This document shows, piece by piece, positions 27,674 through 35,882 of a DNA stretch of 64,000 bases. Source of the DNA: Kluyvera sp047971185 (GTDB lineage: Bacteria > Pseudomonadota > Gammaproteobacteria > Enterobacterales > Enterobacteriaceae); contig NZ_JBKDZH010000015.1 of assembly GCF_047971185.1 (NCBI RefSeq), positions 102,215-166,214 of the forward strand, written 5' to 3'. Every line of letters begins with the position of its first letter. The stretch's first letter is position 1. The position numbers and the translations under genes are program-made. The notes under the pieces are model-generated. The model searched no databases. It saw nothing but the letters and a program-made list of their open reading frames with translations, and was not told where the DNA came from.

Positions 27674-27955
27674 ATGAAAAAAACGTTGATCCTGCTGGCG
27701 CTGGTGATTGCGCTGATGATCCTGCCGATCTTTATCAACCACGGCGGCGAATACGGTGGTTCCGACGGCGAAGCGGAAAGCCAGATTCAGGCCATCGCGC
27801 CGCACTATGAGCCGTGGTTCCAGCCGCTGTATGAACCGGCGAGCGGGGAAATTGAGAGCCTGCTGTTCACCCTGCAGGGCTCGCTCGGTGCGGCGGTGAT
27901 TTTCTATATTCTCGGCTACTACAAAGGGCGTCAGCGTCGTGATGACCGGCCTTGA
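27674..27955 (+). CDS. cbiN: Cobalt ECF transporter accessory protein
   Basis: Small bitopic partner of CbiM required for Co2+ loading. 93 aa, the Salmonella length. Two membrane segments are visible (residues about 4-21 and 67-84) flanking a periplasmic loop with GGEYGGSDGEAE and IAPHYEPWFQPLYEPASGE, a strongly conserved CbiN feature. One base separates it from cbiM. Confidence 0.96.
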   Translation: MKKTLILLALVIALMILPIFINHGGEYGGSDGEAESQIQAIAPHYEPWFQPLYEPASGEIESLLFTLQGSLGAAVIFYILGYYKGRQRRDDRP

Positions 27956-28619
27956 CCGACTGAGCTACCAGAGCCGCTGGCTGCACGTCGCGCCGGAGCG
28001 CAAGTTCCTGCTCTGGCTGCTGCTGATGGTGCTGGCCTTTAGCCTGCCGCCGCTGGGGCAGGCGCTGCTGATGGCCGGCACCGCCGCCTTTACCTGCTGG
28101 CTGCTGCGCCTCTCTTTCTGGCGCTGGTGTCGCTGGATGGCGCTGCCGCTCGGTTTTCTGCTGGCGGGGGTGGTGACGATCGTGTTTAGCGTCAGCCGCG
28201 ACCCGCAGGCGCTGCTGGCTGGTGTGCACATTGGGCCGTACTGGCTGGGCGTTACCGCGCAGGGAATCGCGACCGCCAATGCGACCTTCTGGCGCAGCCT
28301 TGCCGCACTTTCAGCCACTTTCTGGCTGGTGCTCAACCTGCCGTTTCCGCAGCTGATTGTACTGCTGAAGCGGGCGCGGGTGCCGCGTCTGCTCACCGAG
28401 CAGATCCTGCTGACCTGGCGCTTTATCTTTATCCTGATTGACGAAGCGGTGGCCATTCACCGCGCGCAGACGCTGCGCTTTGGCTACCGCAACGTACGCC
28501 TCGGCTACCGTTCGCTGGCGATGCTGGTCAGCCTGCTGTTTACGCGGGTGCTGATGCGCTATCAGCAGATGAGCACCGCGCTGGATCTCAAACTGTATCA
28601 GGGTGATTTTCATCTCTAA
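27942..28619 (+). CDS. cbiQ: Cobalt ECF transporter T component
   Basis: Transmembrane scaffold coupling the CbiO ATPase to CbiM. The ATG at 27942 (MTGLDRLSYQSRW) gives 225 aa as in Salmonella; a GTG one codon earlier is less likely. Membrane segments occupy about residues 20-85 and 98-120, and the coupling-helix region reads AVAIHRAQTLRFGY near 165-178, with the family Ala-Arg-Gly-type signature altered as in other enterobacterial CbiQ. Overlaps cbiN by 14 bases. Confidence 0.94.
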   Translation: MTGLDRLSYQSRWLHVAPERKFLLWLLLMVLAFSLPPLGQALLMAGTAAFTCWLLRLSFWRWCRWMALPLGFLLAGVVTIVFSVSRDPQALLAGVHIGPYWLGVTAQGIATANATFWRSLAALSATFWLVLNLPFPQLIVLLKRARVPRLLTEQILLTWRFIFILIDEAVAIHRAQTLRFGYRNVRLGYRSLAMLVSLLFTRVLMRYQQMSTALDLKLYQGDFHL

Positions 28620-28627
28620 GGAACGCA

Positions 28628-29434
28628 ATGCTTGCCACCTCTGACCTCGGGTTTCGCTACCAGGATGCGCCCATTCTTAAAGGCTTAACGCTGGATTTTT
28701 CCCGCCAGGCGGTCACCGGGCTGGTGGGGGCGAACGGCTGCGGCAAATCGACGCTATTTATGAACCTCAGCGGTCTGCTGCGCCCGCAGCAGGGGGCGGT
28801 GCTGTGGCAGGGTAAACCGCTGGACTACAGCAAACGCGGGCTGCTGGCGCTGCGCCAGCAGGTGACGACGGTCTTTCAGGACCCGGACCAGCAGATTTTC
28901 TATACCGACATCGACAGCGATATTGCCTTCAGCCTGCGCAATATCGGCGTGGCGGAGGCGGAGATTGCGCGGCGTATCGACGAGGCGCTGACGCTGGTCG
29001 ACGCTCAGCATTTTCGCCAGCAGCCGATTCAGTGCCTGAGCCACGGGCAAAAAAAACGCGTGGCGATTGCCGGCGCGCTGGTGATGCAGGCGCGCTACCT
29101 GCTGCTGGATGAACCCACCGCCGGGCTGGACCCGTCCGGCCGCGCGCAGATGATTGACATCATCAAGCGTATCGTCGCGCATGGTAATCATGTGGTAATT
29201 TCCAGCCACGATATTGATTTGATTTATGAAGTCAGCGACGCGGTGTACGTACTGCGCAGCGGCGAAGTGCTGGCGCAGGGCTGCCCTGGCGCGGTGTTTG
29301 CCCAGCGCGAGCTGATGGAGCAGGCTGGCTTGAGCCAGCCGTGGCTGGTGAAGCTGCACGCGGAGCTTGGGCTGCCGCTATGTAAAACCGAGGCGGAATT
29401 TTTCCGCCGGATGCGTGAAAAAGGAACCGTATGA
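28628..29434 (+). CDS. cbiO: Cobalt ECF transporter ATP-binding protein
   Basis: ATPase that drives cobalt uptake. 268 aa (271 in Salmonella). Walker A GANGCGKST at about residues 34-42, Q-loop VFQDPDQQIF near 80-89, signature LSHGQKKRVAIAGAL near 137-151, Walker B YLLLDEPTAGLDPSGR near 157-172 and switch His in VISSHDIDLI near 195. The ribosome site AAGGAACGC precedes the ATG, 8 bases after cbiQ. Confidence 0.96.
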   Translation: MLATSDLGFRYQDAPILKGLTLDFSRQAVTGLVGANGCGKSTLFMNLSGLLRPQQGAVLWQGKPLDYSKRGLLALRQQVTTVFQDPDQQIFYTDIDSDIAFSLRNIGVAEAEIARRIDEALTLVDAQHFRQQPIQCLSHGQKKRVAIAGALVMQARYLLLDEPTAGLDPSGRAQMIDIIKRIVAHGNHVVISSHDIDLIYEVSDAVYVLRSGEVLAQGCPGAVFAQRELMEQAGLSQPWLVKLHAELGLPLCKTEAEFFRRMREKGTV

Positions 29435-30948
29435 CACAGGCCATTATGTTGCAGGGCACCGCCTCCGACGTCGGCAAAAGTATGCTGGTGGCGGGGCTGT
29501 GCCGGATTTTCTATCAGGATGGCCTGCGCACCGCGCCGTTTAAATCGCAGAATATGGCGCTGAACTCCGGCATCACCCCGGACGGCAAAGAGATGGGGCG
29601 GGCGCAGATTTTCCAGGCCGAAGCGGCGGGCATTGCGCCGGACGTGCGCATGAACCCGATTCTGCTCAAGCCCACCAGCGACCGCAAAGCGCAGATTGTG
29701 CTGATGGGCGAAGTGGCCAGCGACATGGACGCCGTCAGCTATCACGACTATAAGCCGCGGCTGCGCGAGCAGATCCTCAGCGTCTACCACAGCCTGGCGC
29801 AGCAGTACGATGTGCTGGTGCTGGAAGGGGCGGGCAGCCCGGCGGAAATCAACCTTCGCGACCGTGATATCGTCAATATGGGAATGGCGGAGATGGCGCA
29901 GTGCCCGGTGATCCTGGTGGCGGATATCGATCGCGGCGGCGTTTTTGCCGCTATTTACGGCACGCTGGCGCTGCTGCACGACCACGAACGGGCGCGGGTG
30001 AAAGGGGTGATCATCAATAAGTTTCGCGGTGACGTGACGCTGCTGCACTCGGGCATTACGCAAATCGAAGCGCTGACCGGCGTACCGGTGCTGGGGGTGA
30101 TGCCGTGGCTGGAGGTCGAGCTGGAAGATGAGGATGGCGTCGCCTTGCAAAAGGGCAAGTACCGCAGCACGGGCGAGCGTGATGTGGAGATTGCCGTCGT
30201 GCAGCTGCCGCATATCTCTAACTTTACCGACTTTAACGCGCTGGCTGCCCAGCCGGACGTGCGCGTGCGCTACGTACGCCATGCGGAAGAGCTGGCGGGC
30301 GCGGACCTGATTATTCTACCGGGCAGTAAAAATACGCTGGGCGATCTGTTGTGGTTGCAGGATAACGGGCTAGCGCACGGGATTCTTGAGGCGCACCGGC
30401 GGGGCGTGCCGGTGCTGGGTATTTGCGGCGGCTATCAAATGCTTGGCGATACGCTGATTGACGAGGTGGAATCCGGTCTCGGTACGCTACCGGGGCTGGG
30501 GCTGCTTGCTACCGTAACCCGTTTTGCGCCGCAGAAAACCACCACCCGCGCCACGGCGACGCTCAACGCCGCGCTGCCGGGCTGGCTGGCGGCGGTGTCC
30601 GGAATGGCGCTACAGGGCTATGAAATTCATATGGGCGAGACGGCGCTAACGGACAACACGCTGCCGTTAATGCAGCTATGTAAAAACGGCCAGCATCAAG
30701 CGGATGGCGCGGTTAGCGCAGACGGTCTGGCGTTTGGCACCTATCTGCACGGTTTGTTCGATAGCGATAGCTTTACGCGTGCGCTGGTCAATGGGCTGCG
30801 TGAACGTAAAGGGCTGCCGCAGAGAGATAATGATTTTCACTATGCGGCGTATAAGGCGCAGCAGTTTGATATCCTGGCGGAATCAATGCGTCAGCATATT
30901 GATATTGAAAAGATTTATACGATTATGCGCGAGCATAAAGAAGGGTAG
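29431..30948 (+). CDS. cbiP: Adenosylcobyric acid synthase (glutamine-hydrolysing)
   Basis: Amidates the b, d, e and g side chains of adenosylcobyrinic acid a,c-diamide. 505 aa (506 in Salmonella). N-terminal ATPase domain starts AIMLQGTASDVGKSMLVAG at residues 4-22 (P-loop), with VLEGAGSPAEINLRDRDIV near 130-148; the C-terminal glutamine amidotransferase domain has its Cys in VLGICGGYQMLGD near 328-340 and a late YLHGLFDSD motif. Last gene of the operon; cobU, cobS and cobT, which follow in Salmonella, are not here. Confidence 0.97.
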   Translation: MTQAIMLQGTASDVGKSMLVAGLCRIFYQDGLRTAPFKSQNMALNSGITPDGKEMGRAQIFQAEAAGIAPDVRMNPILLKPTSDRKAQIVLMGEVASDMDAVSYHDYKPRLREQILSVYHSLAQQYDVLVLEGAGSPAEINLRDRDIVNMGMAEMAQCPVILVADIDRGGVFAAIYGTLALLHDHERARVKGVIINKFRGDVTLLHSGITQIEALTGVPVLGVMPWLEVELEDEDGVALQKGKYRSTGERDVEIAVVQLPHISNFTDFNALAAQPDVRVRYVRHAEELAGADLIILPGSKNTLGDLLWLQDNGLAHGILEAHRRGVPVLGICGGYQMLGDTLIDEVESGLGTLPGLGLLATVTRFAPQKTTTRATATLNAALPGWLAAVSGMALQGYEIHMGETALTDNTLPLMQLCKNGQHQADGAVSADGLAFGTYLHGLFDSDSFTRALVNGLRERKGLPQRDNDFHYAAYKAQQFDILAESMRQHIDIEKIYTIMREHKEG

Positions 30949-30999
30949 GAAAGCGGCGCGCCATTCGAGAGGATGGCGTACTTTCGCTGGATAACAGGC

Positions 31000-31023
31000 A
31001 AAAAAAAACACCCTGGCGGGTGT
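31000..31023 (-). terminator. Intrinsic terminator of the tRNA-fMet transcript
   Basis: On the minus strand a perfect 6-bp stem ACACCC-loop-GGGTGT (31008-31023) is followed by a run of eight to nine T (complement of the A-run at 31000-31008). It lies 10 bases past the 3' end of the second tRNA gene. On the plus strand the same stem could help end cbiP transcripts, but without a good T-run. Confidence 0.85.
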
Positions 31024-31032
31024 CATTTTAAT

Positions 31033-31109
<77 letters not shown>

Positions 31110-31153
31110 TCCGTCTTTACTCTTCATCGAGTAAACTTGCATCAGATTTTAAT

Positions 31154-31230
<77 letters not shown>

Positions 31231-31243
31231 TCCGTGGATGCGC

Positions 31244-31271
31244 ACTATACTCTGCTGAGCATTTGTTGCAA
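31244..31271 (-). promoter_or_regulatory. Promoter of the tRNA-fMet pair
   Basis: Minus-strand TTGCAA (31271-31266) and TATAGT (31249-31244) are 16 bases apart, followed by the GC-rich discriminator GCGC just before the expected start. That discriminator is typical of stable-RNA promoters under stringent control. Confidence 0.7.
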
Positions 31272-31438
31272 CCCATTTTTGATATAAAGCTCTCATTTTT
31301 TTATATGTTGTCCGTATTAGGTAAAATCTGAACATTTTTTGTTCAAAATTATGACGGAGCAGCGCAATCGCATTTCAATACCCCTGGCGGTTTGTTATCT
31401 TCAGCGGGCACTTTCGATAATGCGGAATACAGAACACC

Positions 31439-32536
31439 ATGAAAGGACGTTGGGTAAAATATGTGGCAACGGGCGCAATGCTGGCAATGCTGGCCGCCTG
31501 TTCGTCAAAGCCGACCGATCGCGGTCAACAGTATAAAGACGGGAAATTCACCCAGCCTTTCTCTTTAGTCAACCAGCCTGATGCCGTCGGCGCGCCGATA
31601 AACGCGGGCGACTTTTCTCAGCAGGTGGGCCATATTCGTAGCGCGTCGCCGCGCCTGTACGGTAACCAGAGCAACGTTTACAACGCCGTGCAGCAGTGGT
31701 TGCTCTCCGGGGGCGATACTCGCACCTTGCGCCAGTACGGTATCGATGCCTGGCAGATGGAAGGGACCGATAACTACGGCAACGTGCAGTTTACCGGTTA
31801 CTACACCCCGGTTGTTGAGGCGCGCCATACGCGCCAGGGCGAATTCCAGTATCCTATCTACCGGATGCCGCCGAAGCGCGGCAAGCTGCCTTCTCGCGCC
31901 GGGATTTACGCCGGTCAACTGAGCGATGCCTATATTCTTGCCTACAGCAACTCGCTTATGGATAACTTCATCATGGATGTGCAGGGCAGCGGCTACATCG
32001 ATTTCGGCGACGGCTCGCCGCTGAACTTCTTCAGCTATGCCGGGAAAAACGGCTGGGCGTATAAGAGCATCGGCAAGGTGCTGATCGACCGCGGTGAAGT
32101 GAAACGCGAAGATATGTCGATGCAGGCCATTCGCCACTGGGGCGAAACCCACAGCGAAGCGGAAGTTCGCGAGCTGCTGGAGCAGAACCCGTCGTTCGTC
32201 TTCTTTAAACCGCAGTCCTTCGCGCCGGTGAAAGGCGCCAGCGCCGTGCCGCTGGTGGGCCGCGCGTCGGTGGCGGCGGATCGTAACGTGATCCCACCGG
32301 GCACCACGCTGCTGGCGGAAGTGCCGCAGTTGGATAACAACGGTAAATTTAACGGCCAGTACGAGCTGCGCCTGATGGTGGCGCTGGACGTGGGCGGCGC
32401 GATTAAAGGCCAGCACTTTGATATCTATCAGGGTATCGGTCCGGATGCCGGACACCGTGCGGGCTGGTATAATCACTACGGCCGCGTGTGGGTGCTGAAG
32501 TCATCCGGCAGCGCGGGTAACGTATTTAGCGGCTAG
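31439..32536 (+). CDS. mltA: Membrane-bound lytic murein transglycosylase A
   Basis: Outer-membrane lipoprotein that cleaves peptidoglycan to 1,6-anhydro products. 365 aa, as in E. coli. Signal peptide with lipobox LAAC (Cys near residue 21). The MltA fold includes TGYYTPVVEARHTRQGEFQY near residue 120 and the 3D domain with the conserved DVGGAIKGQHFDIYQG near residue 320, which contains the catalytic aspartate. Transcribed divergently from the tRNA genes. Confidence 0.97.
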   Translation: MKGRWVKYVATGAMLAMLAACSSKPTDRGQQYKDGKFTQPFSLVNQPDAVGAPINAGDFSQQVGHIRSASPRLYGNQSNVYNAVQQWLLSGGDTRTLRQYGIDAWQMEGTDNYGNVQFTGYYTPVVEARHTRQGEFQYPIYRMPPKRGKLPSRAGIYAGQLSDAYILAYSNSLMDNFIMDVQGSGYIDFGDGSPLNFFSYAGKNGWAYKSIGKVLIDRGEVKREDMSMQAIRHWGETHSEAEVRELLEQNPSFVFFKPQSFAPVKGASAVPLVGRASVAADRNVIPPGTTLLAEVPQLDNNGKFNGQYELRLMVALDVGGAIKGQHFDIYQGIGPDAGHRAGWYNHYGRVWVLKSSGSAGNVFSG

Positions 32537-32540
32537 TGGC

Positions 32541-32602
32541 CCGATGGCGTATCCGGCCTGCACATTAGCGCGTAGGCCGGATAAGCGAAGCGCCATCCGG
32601 CA
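32541..32602. repeat. REP/BIME-type palindromic repeat after mltA
   Basis: Two inverted REP-like units: GGCGTATCCGGCCT (about 32546-32559) and AGGCCGGATAAGCG (about 32574-32587), followed by CGCCATCCGGC. The sequence resembles the enterobacterial REP consensus. It lies between mltA and tcdA, where such units stabilise or end the upstream message. Confidence 0.8.
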
Positions 32603-32659
32603 ATGAAATGCGCTCAGGGCGGCATTGTCCGCTCTTTTTGTTTTTAACTCTGAGGTTCT

Positions 32660-33472
32660 ATGTCTGTGGTTATCAGTGACGCCTGGCGTCAGCGTTTTGG
32701 CGGCACGGCGCGTTTATACGGCGAAAAAGCGCTACAGGTTTTCGCCGACGCGCACGTTTGCGTGGTGGGCATCGGCGGCGTGGGCAGCTGGGCGGCGGAA
32801 GCGCTGGCCCGTACCGGCATCGGTGCGATTACGCTTATCGATATGGATGATGTGTGCGTGACCAACACCAATCGCCAGATCCATGCGCTTGGCGGCAACG
32901 TCGGCCTGGCAAAGGCCGAGGTGATGGCGGAGCGCATTCGCCTGATTAACCCGGAATGCCGCGTCACCGTGGTGGATGATTTCGTTACTCCTGATAACGT
33001 CGCGGAGTATATGAGCGCGGGTTACAGCTACGTGGTAGACGCTATCGATAGCGTGCGCCCGAAAGCCGCATTGATTGCCTACTGCCGCCGCTATAAGGTG
33101 CCGCTGATCACCACCGGCGGCGCGGGCGGGCAAATCGACCCGACGCAGATTCAGGTGAGCGATCTGGCGAAAACCATCCAGGATCCGCTGGCGGCCAAGC
33201 TGCGCGAACGGCTGAAAAGCGATTTTGGCGTGGTGAAGAACAGCAAAGGTAAGCTCGGCGTGGACTGCGTGTTTTCGACCGAAGCGCTGGTGTATCCGCA
33301 GTCGGACGGTTCAGTCTGTGCGATGAAAAGCACGGCGGAAGGCCCGAAACGGATGGACTGCGCCTCAGGCTTTGGCGCGGCGACGATGGTCACCGCGACC
33401 TTCGGCTTTGTCGCGGTGTCCCATGCGCTGAAAAAGATGCTCGCGAAAGCGGAGCGTCAGGCCAGCGCCTGA
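32660..33472 (+). CDS. tcdA: tRNA threonylcarbamoyladenosine dehydratase
   Basis: E1-like ATP-dependent enzyme that cyclises t6A to ct6A at position 37 of ANN-decoding tRNAs. 270 aa (268 in E. coli). Adenylation-domain glycine loop VVGIGGVGSWAAEALARTG at about residues 33-51 and IDMDDVCVTNTNRQIHALG near 60-78. It converges with csdE and the coding ends overlap by 16 bases. CsdA-CsdE act as its sulfur/electron partners in E. coli, which explains the grouping. Also called csdL or ygdL. Confidence 0.96.
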   Translation: MSVVISDAWRQRFGGTARLYGEKALQVFADAHVCVVGIGGVGSWAAEALARTGIGAITLIDMDDVCVTNTNRQIHALGGNVGLAKAEVMAERIRLINPECRVTVVDDFVTPDNVAEYMSAGYSYVVDAIDSVRPKAALIAYCRRYKVPLITTGGAGGQIDPTQIQVSDLAKTIQDPLAAKLRERLKSDFGVVKNSKGKLGVDCVFSTEALVYPQSDGSVCAMKSTAEGPKRMDCASGFGAATMVTATFGFVAVSHALKKMLAKAERQASA

Positions 33473-33906
33473 CGCGCGGCGTCGGTAATGGCTTCGCCAA
33501 GGGCCGCCAGGCCCTGGCTGCGCGAAGCGCTTAGCTGACCGCGTAGCCCCAGTTCGTCGAAGAAGTCGAGCGGGCTGGTGGCCAGAATCTCTGCCGGGCG
33601 TTTCCCTTCTACGGCGGTCAGCAGCACCGCCAGCAGGCCGCGCACGATCCTCCCCTCGCTATCGCCAAAGAAATGCAGCGACCCATCTGCCGCCTGCGAA
33701 TAACCCAGCCAGACGCGGTTTTCGCAGCCGGGGATCTCTTTCGCCTGGGCTTTAAGATCGTCTGCTAACGCGGGAAGCTGCTTGCCGAGCAGAATCAGCT
33801 GCCGGTACTTCTCTTCCCACTGGGCGAGCGCGCCAAACTGTTGCCGCAACGCGTCGGGCGTTACGGTGGTGCCGAACGGGTGTCCGGCGAGTGAAGGAGT
33901 CGTCAT
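33457..33906 (-). CDS. csdE: Cysteine desulfurase sulfur acceptor subunit
   Basis: SufE-family protein that takes the persulfide sulfur from CsdA. 149 aa (147 in E. coli). The acceptor cysteine is Cys61 in KEIPGCENRVWLGY. The start ATG shares one base with the csdA stop (TAATG), a coupled arrangement. It converges on tcdA with a 16-base overlap. Confidence 0.96.
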   Translation of the reverse strand: MTTPSLAGHPFGTTVTPDALRQQFGALAQWEEKYRQLILLGKQLPALADDLKAQAKEIPGCENRVWLGYSQAADGSLHFFGDSEGRIVRGLLAVLLTAVEGKRPAEILATSPLDFFDELGLRGQLSASRSQGLAALGEAITDAARQALA

Positions 33907-35111
33907 TAATCCACCAGAAGTTCGAGCGCACGGTCAACGGCGTTAACCAGCGCGTGTACATCGTCTTGCGTATTGTAGGGGGCAAACGAGGCGCGCAGCG
34001 TGCCGCTAACGCCCAGTGCCGCCAGTAGCGGCTGCGCGCAGTGCTGACCGGCGCGCAGGGCGATACCGTATTCCGCCAGCAGCGTGACCATATCGCTGTG
34101 GTGAACCCCCGCAAAATCAAAGGATAACAGGCTGGAATCCTGACAGCGGAAAGAGCGGAAGCCCGGACGTTTCGCCAGCTCATCTTCCGCCAGCGTCGCG
34201 AGACCGCGGCTCCAGGATTCGGCCTGCACCATATCCAATTCAGACAGCCACTCCAGCGCCGCGCTCAGGCCAATCACCCCCGCCACGTTCGGCGTGCCGG
34301 CTTCCAGGCGATACGGTACCGGCTGGGTGGTAAAGCCGTCGAAGGTCACTTCGCTGATCATCTTACCGCCGCCAAGCCAGGGGCTCATGGCGTCCAGCAG
34401 TTCATGCTTACCATAAAGCACGCCGATGCCGGTCGGCCCGTAGAGCTTGTGGCCGGAAAAGGCATAGAAATCGATATCCAGCGCCTGCACGTCCGCCGGG
34501 AAGTGCACCGCGCCCTGCGCGCCGTCGACCATCACCACCATTCCCGCCCGGTGGGCGAGGGCGATGGCGCGGGCCAGATCCGGGCAGCCGCCGGTGACGT
34601 TCGACATTTGCCCCAGCGCCAGAAAACGGCTGCGCGGGGTGATGAGCGTTGTCAGGCGTTCAACGTCCGGCAGACGGTCGGCGCCCAGCGGAAGCGGGAC
34701 GATCTTCGCGCCGGTTTGTTCGGCAACCATCAGCCACGGCACCAGGTTGGCGTGATGTTCCGCGGCGCTGACGATAATTTCGTCGCCGGGCTGCAGGCGC
34801 GGGCGCGCGTAGCACTGGGCCACCATATTGATGGCTTCGGTGGTGCCGCGCGTCCAGACGATATCTTTCCCGCTCGGGGCGTTCAGCCAGCGGGCGACCT
34901 GGTCGCGGGCGGCCTCGTAGCGCGCGGTCAGGCGCTGGGCTTCGGCAAACTGGCTGCGATGGACGTTCCCCGCGCTCAGCGAGTAGAACTGATTTGTCGC
35001 CTCGATAACCGCCTGCGGTTTTAACGCGGTGGCGGCGCTATCCAGGTAAACCCCGGCATCGTGCAGGGCGGGAAACTGCGCGCGAAACTGCGCGGGATTG
35101 AAAGCGTTCAT
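33906..35111 (-). CDS. csdA: Cysteine desulfurase (CSD)
   Basis: PLP enzyme releasing sulfur from cysteine as an enzyme persulfide. Starting at the ATG at 35111 (GAGGAATACC upstream) it has 401 aa and begins MNAFNPAQFRAQFPALHDAG, exactly the E. coli length; the frame stays open to 35180 but without a better start. The PLP lysine is in FYAFSGHKLYGPTGIG near residue 222, and the catalytic Cys in LRAGQHCAQPLLAALG near residue 358. Operon csdA-csdE. Confidence 0.97.
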   Translation of the reverse strand: MNAFNPAQFRAQFPALHDAGVYLDSAATALKPQAVIEATNQFYSLSAGNVHRSQFAEAQRLTARYEAARDQVARWLNAPSGKDIVWTRGTTEAINMVAQCYARPRLQPGDEIIVSAAEHHANLVPWLMVAEQTGAKIVPLPLGADRLPDVERLTTLITPRSRFLALGQMSNVTGGCPDLARAIALAHRAGMVVMVDGAQGAVHFPADVQALDIDFYAFSGHKLYGPTGIGVLYGKHELLDAMSPWLGGGKMISEVTFDGFTTQPVPYRLEAGTPNVAGVIGLSAALEWLSELDMVQAESWSRGLATLAEDELAKRPGFRSFRCQDSSLLSFDFAGVHHSDMVTLLAEYGIALRAGQHCAQPLLAALGVSGTLRASFAPYNTQDDVHALVNAVDRALELLVD

Positions 35112-35302
35112 GGTATTCCTCGGTTCAATCCACCGATCGTGGCGCAAAATGGGCGCTGATACAAGGTTTGTGCCAACCATCGGAATCGTCTGGTTATCCT
35201 GGCGCTTTCCGGGCAGTGTCTTATGCTAAATAACGTTAGGCAAATGTTTTCGCCTGTTAAGAAGTGAGTTTTAAATAGTATAAATCGCTAAAGGAGAAGA
35301 AG

Positions 35303-35530
35303 ATGAAAAAGACTGCCGCAATCATTTCCGCCTGTATGCTGACGTTTGGCCTGAGCGCCTGCTCCAGCCCAAACTACGTCATGCATACCAACGATGGCCG
35401 TAGCATTGTTTCCGAGGGGAAACCGCAGACTGATAACGACACCGGTATGATTTCCTACACCGATGCCAACGGCGTGAAACAGCAAATCAACCATAGCGAT
35501 GTGAAAGAGATGGTGGCGCTGGAGAAATAG
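35303..35530 (+). CDS. ygdI: YgdI/YgdR-family lipoprotein (DUF903)
   Basis: 75-aa predicted lipoprotein with signal peptide and lipobox LSAC (Cys near residue 20), then a small SH3-like DUF903 domain (NYVMHTNDGRSIVSEGKPQ ... HSDVKEMVALEK). Function is not established for the family. Strong ribosome site AAAGGAGAAGA. It converges with the gcvB sRNA, whose terminator begins 18 bases after its stop. Confidence 0.93.
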   Translation: MKKTAAIISACMLTFGLSACSSPNYVMHTNDGRSIVSEGKPQTDNDTGMISYTDANGVKQQINHSDVKEMVALEK

Positions 35531-35547
35531 CGCGCCGAATCGCAGGC

Positions 35548-35754
35548 AAAAAAAAGCACCGCAATAAGGCGGTGCTACATTAATCACTATGGACAGACAG
35601 GGTAAATGTACAGGAAGTGAAAAAGGGTAGCTTCGCTACCGTGATCTGAATTGCAGACCAATTGCAAACACAACAACACAACATCACAACCGTAAGCCAA
35701 AAGCCCTTCAGAACACGCATTCCAAAAAAAGCTTCTCGTTCCGGCTCAGGAAGT
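35548..35754 (-). ncRNA. gcvB: GcvB Hfq-dependent small RNA
   Basis: About 207-nt minus-strand RNA starting ACTTCCTGAGCCGGAACG at 35754 and ending in the terminator GCACCGCC-TTATT-GCGGTGC plus T-run at 35548. It contains the GU-rich R1 target-binding region (complement of CAAACACAACAACACAACA at 35665-35683). In E. coli and Salmonella GcvB represses dozens of amino-acid and peptide transporter mRNAs and is activated by GcvA, the divergent neighbour. The sequence is closely conserved with the E. coli RNA as remembered. Confidence 0.95.
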
Positions 35755-35760
35755 GCCGCC

Positions 35761-35789
35761 ATCATAGGTATTTGCTGGTAGAAGCTCAA
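35761..35789 (-). promoter_or_regulatory. gcvB promoter
   Basis: Minus-strand TTGAGC (35789-35784), 17-base spacer, TATGAT (35766-35761), then six bases to the GcvB start at 35754. GcvA sites are expected in the AT-rich sequence between here and gcvA (35790-35882), but I cannot define their edges. Confidence 0.8.
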
Positions 35790-35882
35790 CGGACAAATTA
35801 TAATGTCTCAGATAAAAAAAACTAATAGGTTAACTGTTGTTTCCTATTTGTTAAATTCAGTTAACAATTGGGTTCTGGGACC

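Noticed and set aside
16860..30948. cbiA and cbiP as duplicated copies of one gene
   Set aside because: Both have ATPase plus glutamine amidotransferase domains but differ in length and motifs and catalyse different amidation steps; they are ancient paralogues.
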